Part shown: positions 1-9,439 of the stretch, in pieces | How the letters are laid out: every line of letters begins with the position of its first letter | Numbering within the stretch: position 1 is the stretch's first letter | Source: Rhizobium subbaraonis | Lineage (GTDB): Bacteria; Pseudomonadota; Alphaproteobacteria; Rhizobiales; Rhizobiaceae | Reading direction: 5' to 3' | Length of the DNA stretch: 64,000 nt | Assembly (NCBI RefSeq): GCF_900220975.1 | Contig: NZ_OBQD01000015.1 | Location: 62,001 to 126,000, forward strand | Program-made: the position numbers and the translations under genes | Notes under the pieces: generated by a model | Databases searched by the model: none | Told to the model about the DNA's origin: nothing | The model's input: the letters and a program-made list of their open reading frames with translations, nothing else

Positions 1-1
1 T

Positions 2-109
2 CGTCACCTGGAAGCGGCAGATCTCGATCTATCGGCAGAATTCGGGGATACGGTCCTGGTCACGCGCATGGCGGCCTGGGCTGACACGGTCCGCAGGGTA
101 CTGGCATGA
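2..109 (+). CDS. 3' end of an unidentified gene upstream of motB (partial)
   Basis: An open frame enters from the left edge and gives 35 residues ending in WADTVRRVLA before a TGA at 107-109. The stop overlaps the motB start as ATGA, the usual sign of translational coupling, and base composition matches the flagellar genes that follow. It is probably the last part of a flagellar or chemotaxis-associated gene, since an uncharacterised gene precedes motB in related rhizobia. Too little is present to name a family. The start lies outside the window. Confidence 0.6.
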   Translation, partial: RHLEAADLDLSAEFGDTVLVTRMAAWADTVRRVLA

Positions 110-1260
110 GCGAAGAAAATCACCACAACGGCAAGAACGAGATCATTATCGTCAAGCGCCATGGCGACCACGAGGGCGAACATCACGCCTCCGCCTGGAA
201 GATCGCCTATGCCGACTTCATGACGGCCATGATGGCCTTCTTCCTCGTCATGTGGCTCGTCAATGCGGCAAACGAGGAAACGAAGGCCTCGGTCGCCTCC
301 TACTTCAATCCCATCAAGCTCACCGACGACAAGCCGGCCGACAAGTCGCTCAAGAAGCCCGGTAAGCAGGCGGAGGGCGAGAACACCCAGGAGAAGTCCA
401 ACAGCGACGGCCAGAAGCAGTCGCAGGCGGAGGGTGCGGAGAAGGGCAAGGACCAGAGCACGACCGCGGGCGAGGAAGTGCAGTACTCGCAGGCCGATTT
501 CTTCGAGAACCCGTATTCCGTGCTGTCCGAGATTGCGCAGGAAGTCGGTCAGCAGGCCAATGTCAGCGCCAAGGGCGAAGGCGGTGCAGCCGATTCCGGC
601 CCGGCCACCGGTGCTGCCGGCGGCGAAGCCTATCGCGATCCCTTCGATCCGGACTTCTGGACCCAGCAGGTGGAAATAAGCCAGGCGACCAGCGCCGGCA
701 GCGAAAGCGTCGCCAAGCCTGGTCAGGACAAGGCCAGCGAGACCGCCGAAGCGAAACCGGAAGACGTCGCGAAGGAACAGAGCGAAGCCGAACGCAAGGC
801 ATCGGACGAGGCGCGGAAGCTGCAGCAGGAAATCGTCCAGAACATCGGCACGCTCGGCAAACTCGCCGAGGGCCTGACGGTGACCCCGGCCGAAGGCGGT
901 CTGCTGGTCAGCCTGACCGACCAGATCAACTCGGCCATGTTCAACGTTGGTTCTGCACTGCCGAAGAAGGACATGGTCATCGCGATGGAGAAGATCGGCA
1001 AGATCCTTGCCGAACGCGGCGGCGCGATCGCCATTCGCGGCCATACCGACGCACGGCCCTTCCGTGGCAACGGCGACAACTGGCAGCTGTCGGCTGCGCG
1101 TGCGCAGAGCGCCTACTACATGCTGGTGCGCGGCGGTCTTGACGAGAAGCGGGTCAGCCAGGTCAGCGGCTTTGCCGATCGCCGGCTGAAGGTCCCCGAA
1201 GATCCGATGGCCGACGTCAATCGCCGCATCGAAATCCTCATCCAGGCGAACGAGGGCTAG
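106..1260 (+). CDS. motB: Flagellar stator protein MotB
   Basis: MotB with MotA forms the proton-conducting stator and anchors it to peptidoglycan. The 384-residue protein has a short charged N-terminus, one membrane segment at about residues 36-54 beginning ADFMTAMMAFF with the family's ion-binding Asp at 37, and a C-terminal OmpA-like peptidoglycan domain with RGHTDARPF near residue 311 and NWQLSAARA near 325. Between them is a long Lys/Glu/Gln/Ala-rich region of about 180 residues, much longer than in enteric MotB; this is also the rhizobial pattern. The ATG overlaps the preceding stop by 4 bp, and motC starts 4 bp after the motB stop. Confidence 0.96.
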   Translation: MSEENHHNGKNEIIIVKRHGDHEGEHHASAWKIAYADFMTAMMAFFLVMWLVNAANEETKASVASYFNPIKLTDDKPADKSLKKPGKQAEGENTQEKSNSDGQKQSQAEGAEKGKDQSTTAGEEVQYSQADFFENPYSVLSEIAQEVGQQANVSAKGEGGAADSGPATGAAGGEAYRDPFDPDFWTQQVEISQATSAGSESVAKPGQDKASETAEAKPEDVAKEQSEAERKASDEARKLQQEIVQNIGTLGKLAEGLTVTPAEGGLLVSLTDQINSAMFNVGSALPKKDMVIAMEKIGKILAERGGAIAIRGHTDARPFRGNGDNWQLSAARAQSAYYMLVRGGLDEKRVSQVSGFADRRLKVPEDPMADVNRRIEILIQANEG

Positions 1261-1264
1261 CGCG

Positions 1265-2581
1265 ATGCGGTGGAGGCGAAGGCTCCAGATATACGGAATG
1301 ACAGTCGCTGCGGGGCTCGGCCTCGCAGCTTCGGCGCATGCGCAGGCCCTGGATGACCTTGCGCCGTACAAGATGATCCGCTCGCTGCAGTATGTGCAGG
1401 ACACCGTCGTGCTCGGCGATCACTCGGCGATGGAAATGCAGCGCTTCCTGCTGTCGACCATCGACGAGCGGCTGCGCACAGCCGACACCACGATCTTTGC
1501 CGATCCGCGCAATGTCGATGCAGCACTTGTCTACGCAATGAGCGGAGGCAATCCGCAAACGCTCGAACTTCTCGTGAAGAACGACGTTTCCGGCCACTTC
1601 GACGCGCGCATCACCGATGCCGTGCGCAACTACGTGACCGGGCGTGGCGCCATAAACTCGAAGTCGGTGGCGGAAATCTTTCCCGAGTACAAGGACCTCG
1701 AGATCGCCCCCTATCTGGCGCTGGTGTCTGCCAACTCCGTATTGCGCAAGGACCCGACGCTGGCGCTCAGCTTTTTCGACTGGGCCCGCCTGATCGCACC
1801 CGGCACGCTCGTTGAAGAGGCCGCTCTGCGCCGTTCGATCTATGTCGCCGAGCAGAATGGCATGGTGGAGAAAGGCGTTCGCTATTCCAGCCGCTATGCG
1901 CGGCGTTTCCTGCGCTCGCCCTATGCCAGCCAGTTTGCGGACCTGTTCGTTAAACTCGCTACCGAGCACTTCGAAGAGATCGGCGAGGACAACATCCAGG
2001 AAATCCTCTCCTTCATGGACGCGCCGCGGCAGCGCGAGGTCTACCTGCGCATGGCGCGGCTGTCGGCCATCTCCGGCAACGGGCGGCTTGCCGCTATGGC
2101 CTCTGAGCGCGCGCAGGCGTTGACGGCCGACGGCGAAAAGATGCCGCGAACGCTGGCGGGCCTCTATTCCGGCCTGGTCTCCGTCTCTTCCTCCGACGTC
2201 AGTGCGGTGATGGAGAAACTCGTCGCCATCCCTGACGAGGATCTTTCCGCCAAGGACCGCGCCCTGAAGGAAGCCGCCCGCAGGGTGGCCGAGGAAGTCT
2301 TGCGCCCGCCCGTGCTGATCGATGAGGCACCGTCTGTGGCACCTTCCGAAAGCGGCGTGGAGAGCGTCGGCGCGGATGATGTAAGCGAAGATGAACGAAT
2401 GAGCCCGACGGCGGTCGTGGCAGATCCTGCGGCGCCTGCGGCAGGGGAACAGTCGGCTGTGGCCGGCGGTGAGATGCAAGGTGAGGATCAGAAGGGCGAT
2501 CCCGCGATCGACAGCTTCGTCTCGACGAGCCGGTCGAAACTGGACGAGATCGACAAACTCCTGAAGGGAGAGGGCAGTTGA
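1265..2581 (+). CDS. motC: Periplasmic motility protein MotC
   Basis: MotC is a rhizobia-specific periplasmic motility protein, reported to work with MotB in proton-channel function. The 438-residue product starts with a signal peptide: RRRL, a hydrophobic run, then ASAHAQ near residue 24. The body is largely helical and rich in Ala, Leu and Arg. The last 100 or so residues are acidic and low-complexity (Ala/Glu/Gly/Asp), ending in a short helical tail. The ATG is 4 bp after the motB stop with a Shine-Dalgarno-like GAGGG inside motB. The stop overlaps the TTG start of the next gene as TTGA. Identification rests on position, signal peptide and length. Confidence 0.88.
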   Translation: MRWRRRLQIYGMTVAAGLGLAASAHAQALDDLAPYKMIRSLQYVQDTVVLGDHSAMEMQRFLLSTIDERLRTADTTIFADPRNVDAALVYAMSGGNPQTLELLVKNDVSGHFDARITDAVRNYVTGRGAINSKSVAEIFPEYKDLEIAPYLALVSANSVLRKDPTLALSFFDWARLIAPGTLVEEAALRRSIYVAEQNGMVEKGVRYSSRYARRFLRSPYASQFADLFVKLATEHFEEIGEDNIQEILSFMDAPRQREVYLRMARLSAISGNGRLAAMASERAQALTADGEKMPRTLAGLYSGLVSVSSSDVSAVMEKLVAIPDEDLSAKDRALKEAARRVAEEVLRPPVLIDEAPSVAPSESGVESVGADDVSEDERMSPTAVVADPAAPAAGEQSAVAGGEMQGEDQKGDPAIDSFVSTSRSKLDEIDKLLKGEGS

Positions 2582-4065
2582 GCAGCATCGACACCAATAT
2601 AGTGAGCCAGCTCGATAGCAAGCGCTCCTTTGGCGCCGCCAAATCCACGTTGGAGGGCGCAGGCGGCAAGTTTTCCGAAACCTTTGACACTCTTTCCGGC
2701 AAGGGCGGCGCCAAAAACTCCATCACGCGCGAGGCCATTCTGGACGGTGTCGTGAAGGCAGGTTCGGACGCGCTGCCTTCGCTCGCTTCCGTCGCCTCGA
2801 TCCAGGACCGCTTTGCGGCGGATGCCGGCAAGCAGGAGGTGCAGGCGCCATTGCCCGGCACGGTCGCCGACGCCTCCGACACCGGCGAAGCGGTTCCGGC
2901 CGAGGCGGCAGCAGATGGTCTCTCTGGCGCCGATATCGCTGCACTGGTGGCTGAGACGAAAGGAATGTCCTCCCGTCCCGCGGATGATCGCAAGGGGCCG
3001 CCCGCCCGATCCGATGCGGATGGCGGCTATGACGGTCTTCTGAACATTCTGGCCGGCACCCCGGCGAATGCCGAACCGGCACAGAACACGGATCTCGCGC
3101 AGGCTGCCGCTTCAGTTGTTGCCCAGGGCGCACAGCAGCAGGTTGGCGACAACGGCGGAGAAGCGGCCAAGTCCGTGACGACCGGTGTCGCAGAACTGAT
3201 GCTTGCCAATGTGCCGGCCAGAGCGATCAAGGGCGGCGAAACGGGCGATGCCGCCTCTGGCCGTGTTCGCGCGCAATCGACCCTCGCCGACGCGACGCGT
3301 GGCGCAGCCGCGGCCGGCATGGCGCCTGATGCAATCGCTGATGCGCCCGTGGCGGCCGACGATGTTGCAGGCTCCGATGCAGACCAGGTCTTTCGGCTGG
3401 TTCGTTCCGACGGAAGGGCACGACCGGTCGAGATCGCCATCGGCGGAAACGGGGACGTGGCGGTGAAGGAGCAAGGGACGCCGGCTGCCAAGATCGAGGC
3501 CGTCACGGTCCTCGATTCGCGCCGCTACCTCGGTCTCGCGCCGACCGGCAATGCGTCTGCGGTAACCTCGGCCATCGCACACGATCCCACGCTGGCCTCC
3601 GCCTTGACGGCGGCTCAGGACGACAAGACCGGCAAGGTCGTCAATACGCTCAAGATTCAGTTGAGCCCGATCGATCTCGGTACGGTCACAGCGACGCTGC
3701 GGCTTCAGGGCGAGGCGCTGACGGTTGACCTGAAGGTCGAAACCGGGAAGGCCTACCGCAATCTCAGCGACGATCAGGATGCCATCATCAAGGCGCTGCG
3801 CGGCCATGGGTTTGCGGTGGACCAGGTCAGCGTTCAGCTGACCTCTTCCTCCGATCGCAGCGGCAGCACGGGGCAGGGCGATCCGCAGGCGCAGTTCTCC
3901 GGCCAGCAGCAGGCGCGCGAGGGCGGCGGCCAGCAACAGGGCGGCAATGCCGCCCGTCAGGCAGATACCAAGGCATTCAACGAGGGAACGTCGTATGATT
4001 ACGGCCAGGCAGACGGCTCTTCTGTCGCTAACCAGTCTCGCGGCTCTGGCGGCGTCTATCTGTAG
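2578..4065 (+). CDS. fliK: Flagellar hook-length control protein FliK (MotD)
   Basis: FliK measures hook length and triggers the export switch from hook to filament substrates. In Sinorhizobium this gene was first called motD. The start is TTG at 2578, overlapping the motC stop by 4 bp; no ATG lies at a better place. The 495-residue protein has a long low-complexity N-terminal and central region, as expected of an exported ruler. A compact C-terminal FliK domain at about residues 359-425 contains QLSPIDLGTVTATL and KALRGHGFAVDQVSVQL. A Gln/Gly-rich tail follows. The end overlaps the next gene's start by about 70 bp. Confidence 0.88.
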   Translation: MSSIDTNIVSQLDSKRSFGAAKSTLEGAGGKFSETFDTLSGKGGAKNSITREAILDGVVKAGSDALPSLASVASIQDRFAADAGKQEVQAPLPGTVADASDTGEAVPAEAAADGLSGADIAALVAETKGMSSRPADDRKGPPARSDADGGYDGLLNILAGTPANAEPAQNTDLAQAAASVVAQGAQQQVGDNGGEAAKSVTTGVAELMLANVPARAIKGGETGDAASGRVRAQSTLADATRGAAAAGMAPDAIADAPVAADDVAGSDADQVFRLVRSDGRARPVEIAIGGNGDVAVKEQGTPAAKIEAVTVLDSRRYLGLAPTGNASAVTSAIAHDPTLASALTAAQDDKTGKVVNTLKIQLSPIDLGTVTATLRLQGEALTVDLKVETGKAYRNLSDDQDAIIKALRGHGFAVDQVSVQLTSSSDRSGSTGQGDPQAQFSGQQQAREGGGQQQGGNAARQADTKAFNEGTSYDYGQADGSSVANQSRGSGGVYL

Positions 4066-4567
4066 CGCTCAGGCGGCGGTCGGCAGTTGTGAAAAAGAGA
4101 TCCTCGCTGCCGCTTCCAAATACGACATTCCCGCCGGCATCCTCTATTCGGTCGGTCTCACGGAGACCGGCCGTAAGGGGTCTTTGCAGCCTTACGCCCT
4201 GAACATCGAGGGCAAGGCCTACTTCGCAAGCAGCGAGCGCGAGGCGTTGCAGCGCTTCCAGCAGGCACGCGCGAGCGGCGCCAAGCTGATCGACCTCGGC
4301 TGCATGCAGATCAACTATCACTTCCACGGGGCAGAGTTTTCATCGCCCTCCGAGATGCTCAATCCCCGACGCAACGTCGAATATGCGGCGCGCTTTCTGT
4401 CGGAGCTGAGGGATCGTCACGAGACCTGGACGATGGCGGTGGCACGCTATCACGCGGGTCCGAACAACGACCCTGCACAGAAGCGTTACGTCTGCCGGGT
4501 GATCGCGAACCTTGTCGCGACCGGCTACGGAAGCTGGACGAACAACGCTCGCGCCTTCTGCCAATAA
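3995..4567 (+). CDS. Lytic transglycosylase in the flagellar cluster
   Basis: This is a peptidoglycan-cleaving SLT-type transglycosylase, probably opening the wall for the flagellar rod. The chosen ATG at 3995 lies inside fliK, has GAGGGA about 8 bp upstream and gives 190 residues starting with a signal peptide (cut near CSAQA). An in-frame ATG at 3947 would put an Arg-rich stretch before the signal sequence. Family features are the catalytic Glu in GLTETGRKG (about residue 57), GCMQINYHFHG, and AVARYHAGPNND near the C-terminus. The last gene before the AT-rich rem promoter region, it probably ends the motB-motC-fliK transcript. Confidence 0.88.
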   Translation: MITARQTALLSLTSLAALAASICSAQAAVGSCEKEILAAASKYDIPAGILYSVGLTETGRKGSLQPYALNIEGKAYFASSEREALQRFQQARASGAKLIDLGCMQINYHFHGAEFSSPSEMLNPRRNVEYAARFLSELRDRHETWTMAVARYHAGPNNDPAQKRYVCRVIANLVATGYGSWTNNARAFCQ

Positions 4568-4837
4568 TACAATCATTGATTGATAATCGTGCCATTTGCC
4601 AAATGTGGCGGCAATGCGCGTGCTTTGTGGCTGACAAGTCCGGATTGCCGCCGAGCGTTAACTTTTCCACCAGAAAATAGTCGCACCTTTGCTTTGGCAT
4701 ACTATATCTAGTGCAAATCGCGCCCCTATGGTTAATCAATTATTAAATAATCCGGATGATTTTATGTAATTGCCGCTGAATCCCACGATTCGTACCACTT
4801 TCTTAACGAAGCACCACACTGATTCGGAGGCGGACGA
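4568..4837 (+). promoter_or_regulatory. AT-rich control region upstream of rem
   Basis: This 270-bp region is clearly richer in A and T than its surroundings, has no plausible gene and precedes the motility regulator rem. It contains an inverted repeat ATTATT-A-AATAAT at 4739-4751 and an AT-rich stretch down to about 4770. In Sinorhizobium rem is activated by the VisNR master regulators and also autoregulates. The palindrome is a candidate operator, but no known binding motif could be matched with certainty. Confidence 0.55.
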
Positions 4838-5509
4838 ATGATCGTAGTGGTTGATGAGCGCGAGCTCGTTAAGGACGGTTACACATCACTTTTTGGACGC
4901 GAGGGCGTACCCTCGACGGGCTTTGATCCGAAGGAATTCGGAGAATGGGTCAATTCGGCGGCCGACAGCGATCTGGAGGCCGTCGAGGCGTTCCTGATCG
5001 GGCAGGGACAGCAGTCGCTGGAACTGCCGCGGGCGATCCGCGACCGGTCCCAGGCGCCGGTTATCGCCGTGAGCGACAGCCCATCGCTGGAAACCACCCT
5101 GGCCTTTTTCGATTGCGGCGTCGATGATGTCGTCCGCAAGCCGGTCCACCCGCGGGAAATCCTCGCACGGGCCGCCGCCATCCGGCGGCGCCTGAAGGCT
5201 CTTGCCAATCACACCGACATCGGCCCCATCCGCGTTTTCTCGGACGGTCGCGATCCGGAAATCGAGGGCAATGTGTTTCCCCTGCCGCGCCGCGAGCGCC
5301 GCATCCTGGAATACCTGGTCGCAAACCGCGGCCGGCGTCTGTCCAAGACCCAGATCTTCAACGCCATCTACGGCATTTTCGACGAGGACGTCGAAGAGAA
5401 CGTCGTGGAGAGCCACATCAGCAAGCTGCGCAAGAAATTGCGCAAGAAGCTCGGTTTCGACCCGATCGATTCGAAGCGTTTCCTCGGCTATTGCATCGAC
5501 TGGAACTGA
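4838..5509 (+). CDS. rem: Motility regulator Rem (orphan OmpR-type)
   Basis: Rem activates the hook, filament and chemotaxis genes below VisNR during exponential growth. The 223-residue protein has an N-terminal receiver-like domain (about residues 1-115) and a C-terminal OmpR/PhoB winged helix (about 125-222) with [23 protein letters not shown] and the recognition-helix segment [14 protein letters not shown]. Where a receiver normally carries its phosphorylated Asp at the end of beta-3, this protein reads [10 protein letters not shown], with no Asp, although [12 protein letters not shown] keeps a beta-5 Lys-Pro. No kinase gene is adjacent. It thus appears to act without phosphorylation. The ATG follows GGAGG at a normal distance. 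Confidence 0.92.
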   Translation: MIVVVDERELVKDGYTSLFGREGVPSTGFDPKEFGEWVNSAADSDLEAVEAFLIGQGQQSLELPRAIRDRSQAPVIAVSDSPSLETTLAFFDCGVDDVVRKPVHPREILARAAAIRRRLKALANHTDIGPIRVFSDGRDPEIEGNVFPLPRRERRILEYLVANRGRRLSKTQIFNAIYGIFDEDVEENVVESHISKLRKKLRKKLGFDPIDSKRFLGYCIDWN

Positions 5510-5635
5510 TTACTGCGCGGGCCGGTCGCGGCCCGCAGCAACAGGCGGGGCCGGCGGTATAAACAAGCCGCAGACAGCCTCACGCAAGGCCCGCCTCCTA
5601 CTCTCAGCCCGAAATTCGAATAGCGAGGAATCAGC
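5510..5635 (+). other. rem-flgE spacer with GC hairpin
   Basis: A hairpin with 7-bp arms GCGGGCC (5517-5523) and GGCCCGC (5530-5536) and a 6-base loop lies just after the rem stop. No T-run follows, so it is not a standard terminator; it may attenuate or process the rem transcript before flgE. The rest presumably carries the flgE promoter and leader. Confidence 0.4.
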
Positions 5636-6862
5636 ATGAGCCTCTACGGTACCATGAGAACCGGCGTCTCCGGCATGAACGCCCAGGCAAATCGCCTGAG
5701 CACGGTTGCCGACAACATCGCCAACGCCAACACGACCGGCTACAAGAAAGCCTCCACCCAGTTTTCCTCGCTGATCCTGCCGACCACCGGCGGTGCGTAC
5801 AATTCCGGTGGCGTCACCACCGACGTACGCTACTCGATCTCCGCGCAGGGCACGTTCACCTATACGACCTCGGCCACCGACCTGGCGATCAACGGCAGTG
5901 GCTTCTTCATCGTACAGGGCTCGGACGGCATCGAATACCTGACCCGCGCCGGCGCGTTCACCGTCATGGACGACGGCTCGCTGAGAAATACCGCCGGTTA
6001 CAAGCTGATGGGCTACGAGTATTCCTCCACGGCGGATCCGACGATCGTTATCAACGGCTACGATGGTCTCTCCGAGATCAACCTCAAGTCGGCAGCCCCT
6101 TCAGCAACGCCGTCGACGTCAGGCCAGCTTGACGTGACCCTGCCGTCGAACGAACCGCATCCCTATTCCAAGGCGACCTCTCTCGTCGCCTACGACAGCC
6201 TCGGCAACACGCGGAAGCTCGACTTCACCTATTCCACCACCGGCACTGCCGGAGCGTGGTCGCTGGCGGTCACCTATACCGACCCCGACACTGGAACGGT
6301 CTCGACGCTTGCGACCCAGGCGCTCACCTTCGACTCGACCGGTAACCTCACCTCGCCTGCCAGCGGGACGATCACCACCTCGAGCCTTACGTTCGGTGTA
6401 GGCGCCGGCGCCCCGGTCCTCAGCGGTCTCGATATCTCGATCGGCGGTTCCAAGCAGCTGAACCAGGACTTTGCTGCAGACGGAGACATCAACGGCAGTG
6501 GCCCGAGCGAGGTGTCCGGCTACGAGATCAGCGCAGACGGCATCGTTTCCCTGAAGTACGACAATGGCGACTTGATCCCGAAGTTCCGCATCGCGATGGC
6601 GAATGTGCAGAGCCCGGACAACCTGACGCCGCTTGCAGGCAACGTCTACTCGCAGAGCAACGACTCGGGCGTCATCGTCATGGGATATGCCGGCAACAGC
6701 GGTTACGGCTCGATCCTCTCGGGCGCGCTGGAAGACTCCAATGTCGATATCGCCGAGGAGCTCACCAGCATGATCGAATCGCAGCGCAACTACACGGCCA
6801 ATTCGAAGGTCTTCCAGACCGGCTCCGAACTGATGGAAGTTCTCGTCAACCTGGTACGCTGA
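5636..6862 (+). CDS. flgE: Flagellar hook protein FlgE
   Basis: FlgE polymerises into the hook. The 408-residue protein has the N-terminal rod/hook signature (MSLYGTMRTGVSGMNAQANR, then NIANANTTGYKK), a central D1/D2 hook region, and the C-terminal axial helix (SNVDIAEELTSMIESQRNY, SKVFQTGSELMEVLVNLVR). The terminal heptad-rich segments form the helical core of the axial structure. The ATG follows GAGGAA at good spacing. It leads the flgE-flgK-flgL run. Confidence 0.97.
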   Translation: MSLYGTMRTGVSGMNAQANRLSTVADNIANANTTGYKKASTQFSSLILPTTGGAYNSGGVTTDVRYSISAQGTFTYTTSATDLAINGSGFFIVQGSDGIEYLTRAGAFTVMDDGSLRNTAGYKLMGYEYSSTADPTIVINGYDGLSEINLKSAAPSATPSTSGQLDVTLPSNEPHPYSKATSLVAYDSLGNTRKLDFTYSTTGTAGAWSLAVTYTDPDTGTVSTLATQALTFDSTGNLTSPASGTITTSSLTFGVGAGAPVLSGLDISIGGSKQLNQDFAADGDINGSGPSEVSGYEISADGIVSLKYDNGDLIPKFRIAMANVQSPDNLTPLAGNVYSQSNDSGVIVMGYAGNSGYGSILSGALEDSNVDIAEELTSMIESQRNYTANSKVFQTGSELMEVLVNLVR

Positions 6863-6901
6863 CGGGAGCCGCAATTTCAATAGAACGGTAGGTTGAATAC
6901 G

Positions 6902-8335
6902 ATGTCGCTTTCCACGGCAATGAAGATTGCCCAGTCCAGCTTTTCGAACACGGCGCTGCAAACCGCCGTGGCCTCGAACAACATTGCCAACGCAAGCAAC
7001 ACCGCATACAGCCGCCGTTCCGCGGTTCTGGCCTCGACGGGGAACGGCGCCACCGTCGTTCACACCATCCGCGCGCAGAACGAGGCCCTCCAGAAGCAGA
7101 ACCTGCTCAGCATTTCCAAATCCTACGCCCAGGATACGACCCTGGCGGGGCTGGAGCGCCTGAAAGGGATCCTGGGCGGCGACGACTACGAGCTGTCGAC
7201 GGCCAGCTACCTTGCAGCCTTGCGCGACAATCTCCAGACCTTTGCCGACAAGCCGAGCGAGCAGTCTCTCGCAGAGACGGTCGTCGCCAACGCCGTGGAC
7301 GTGGCGAATTCGCTTAACTCGGCCACCTCCTCCGTGCAGCAACTGCGCGCCGAAGCGGATGCCGACATTGCCACCGCGGTCACCGAGCTCAACCGTCTTC
7401 TCTCCGAGTTCAAGACTTACAACGACAAGATCAAGGCGGGAACGGCGGCAGGGCAGGACGTCAACGATGCCCTGGACCAGCGCGACAAGCTGCTTAGCCA
7501 GATATCGGAAATCGTCGGTGTCACCGTCAACGTGCGCGCTAACAACGACATGTCGCTCTACACGAGCGACGGCACCACCCTGTTCGAGACCGTGCCACGG
7601 ACCGTGACGTTCACGTCGACGACCAGCTATGCGGCGACGACGACCGGCAACCAGATCTACATTGACGGCGTCGCACTCAATCCCGGCAGCGGCGGCAACA
7701 CCAGCGGCCAGGGCACGCTTTCGGCGCTGCTGCAGCTGCGTGACGACATCGCGCCCACCTTCCAGACGCAGCTCGACGAAATGGCGCGCGCCGTCATCTC
7801 GATGTTCCAGGACAACGGCCAGCCCGGTCTCTTCACCTGGATCGACGGCTCCACGCAGTCGACGGTCGTTCCCGGGACGCTGACGTCGGGGCTCGCCGGC
7901 TCGATCGTCGTCAATCCGGCGCTCATCACCGCCAGCGGCGGCGATCCGATGAAGTTGCGCGATGGCGCCAATCTCAATCAGAACACAAATAACGACGCCA
8001 GCTACTCGACGCTTCTAGACAAGTACGCCGCCGCCTTCTCGACGACGATGTCCTTCGACGTCGCCGCCGGGGTCGATACGTCGGTGAACCTGCTCAACTT
8101 TGCCACGTCGTCGATCGGCTGGGTGGAACAACTGCGCAGCGCCGCCGTCACCGCCAGCGACGACAAAGGCGCTCTCCTGTCGCGAACGCAATCGGCTTTG
8201 CAGAACGTGACGGCGGTCAGCCTCGACGAGGAACTGGCGCTGCTTCTCGACCTCGAACAATCCTACAAGGCTTCGGCGAAACTCGTGGCTGCGGTCGACG
8301 AGATGATGACCGCGCTCCTCCAGGCAGCAGGCTGA
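6902..8335 (+). CDS. flgK: Flagellar hook-associated protein 1, FlgK
   Basis: FlgK is the first hook-filament junction protein. I chose the ATG at 6902, giving MSLSTAMKIAQSSF, the usual rhizobial form; a TTG three codons upstream at 6893 is possible but would sit almost on the ribosome-binding site. The 477-residue product has the FlgK N-terminal motif NNIANASNTAYSRR and C-terminal SLDEELALLLDLEQSYKASA, typical of hook-associated proteins. The gene is 39 bp after flgE and 4 bp before flgL. Confidence 0.95.
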   Translation: MSLSTAMKIAQSSFSNTALQTAVASNNIANASNTAYSRRSAVLASTGNGATVVHTIRAQNEALQKQNLLSISKSYAQDTTLAGLERLKGILGGDDYELSTASYLAALRDNLQTFADKPSEQSLAETVVANAVDVANSLNSATSSVQQLRAEADADIATAVTELNRLLSEFKTYNDKIKAGTAAGQDVNDALDQRDKLLSQISEIVGVTVNVRANNDMSLYTSDGTTLFETVPRTVTFTSTTSYAATTTGNQIYIDGVALNPGSGGNTSGQGTLSALLQLRDDIAPTFQTQLDEMARAVISMFQDNGQPGLFTWIDGSTQSTVVPGTLTSGLAGSIVVNPALITASGGDPMKLRDGANLNQNTNNDASYSTLLDKYAAAFSTTMSFDVAAGVDTSVNLLNFATSSIGWVEQLRSAAVTASDDKGALLSRTQSALQNVTAVSLDEELALLLDLEQSYKASAKLVAAVDEMMTALLQAAG

Positions 8336-8339
8336 TTTC

Positions 8340-9401
8340 ATGAAGACGTCTTTCGTATCCAATATGACCATGCAGAGCACCATGCTTCGGACAATCGCCG
8401 AAGCGCAGAAGGAGCTCATGGCGAAGCAGAAGGAGACCGTCACCGGCCGCCACGCCGACATCGGTGCGGTGCTCGGCGCGAAGACGGCGCGGACGCTCAA
8501 TCTGCATCGCGATCTGCAGCGCCTCGAATCGCTGCTCAGCACCAATTCGCTGACCACGCAGCGCCTCGCAGCCTCGCAGGAAGCGCTGGGGCAGATTTCG
8601 GAAGCCGCGAACTCCGTGATGGAAAACCTGGTCAGCTTCTCCGGCACCGAATCTCAGGACCAGCTCGATCGAACCAAGGAGACCTTCGCCAGCGCGATCT
8701 CGCTGTTCACCAACGCGGCGAACACGTCCTTCAGCGGCGAGTATCTCCTGTCGGGCATCAATACCGACGTCATGCCGGTGAACGACTACCTCGATTCCGG
8801 CTCGACGGCGAAGGCGACCTTCGATCAGGCCTTCTTCGACTTCTTCGGCTTCGACCAGTCCGACGCGCAGGTGGCATCGATTTCCGCAGACGACATGAAC
8901 GACTTCATGTCGGAGCTGGAAACGATGTTCATGGATACCAGCCCGACCGGAACCTGGGCCACCGACTGGTCCAACGCTTCCGACCAGAACATGACGAGCC
9001 GGATCAGCAACTCCGAGGTCATCCAGAGCTCGACCAATGCCAATACCGACGGCATGCGCATGTTCGCACTCGGTACGGTCATCGGCTACGAACTTCTGAA
9101 CCTCGGTCTCAGCGCCGAAACCCGCAAGGCTGTGAGCGACACCTCGCTCGCCTATATCGGTTCGGCCATCACGGGCGTTGACGGCGATCGCACCACGCTC
9201 GGCGTGTCGCAGGCTCGGGTAAAGCAGGCGACGACCTCGCTGGAGGCGCAGTCCTCAATCCTGAGCAACAGCATCAACAGCCTCGAAAAGGTCGATACCA
9301 ACGAGACCGCGACGCGGATCACGACCCTCGAGACGCAGCTTGAGCTCGCTTACACGCTGACGGGCCGGCTGCAGAACATGAGCCTGGTCAACTATCTCTG
9401 A
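8340..9401 (+). CDS. flgL: Flagellar hook-associated protein 3, FlgL
   Basis: FlgL is the second junction protein and adaptor to the flagellin filament. The 353-residue product is flagellin-like at both ends: N-terminal MTMQSTMLRTIAEAQKEL and a C-terminal coiled region with LETQLELAYTLTGRLQNMSL. The central part is shorter than in flagellin. It starts 4 bp after the flgK stop, implying coupling, and is followed by flaF after 38 bp. Confidence 0.94.
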   Translation: MKTSFVSNMTMQSTMLRTIAEAQKELMAKQKETVTGRHADIGAVLGAKTARTLNLHRDLQRLESLLSTNSLTTQRLAASQEALGQISEAANSVMENLVSFSGTESQDQLDRTKETFASAISLFTNAANTSFSGEYLLSGINTDVMPVNDYLDSGSTAKATFDQAFFDFFGFDQSDAQVASISADDMNDFMSELETMFMDTSPTGTWATDWSNASDQNMTSRISNSEVIQSSTNANTDGMRMFALGTVIGYELLNLGLSAETRKAVSDTSLAYIGSAITGVDGDRTTLGVSQARVKQATTSLEAQSSILSNSINSLEKVDTNETATRITTLETQLELAYTLTGRLQNMSLVNYL

Positions 9402-9439
9402 TGATCAGAGATGCGATGACAAACATGAAGGGTGTCTAA

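Noticed and set aside
5517-5536. Rho-independent terminator after rem
   Set aside because: The GC hairpin is strong, but no T-run follows; it is listed as a spacer structure only.
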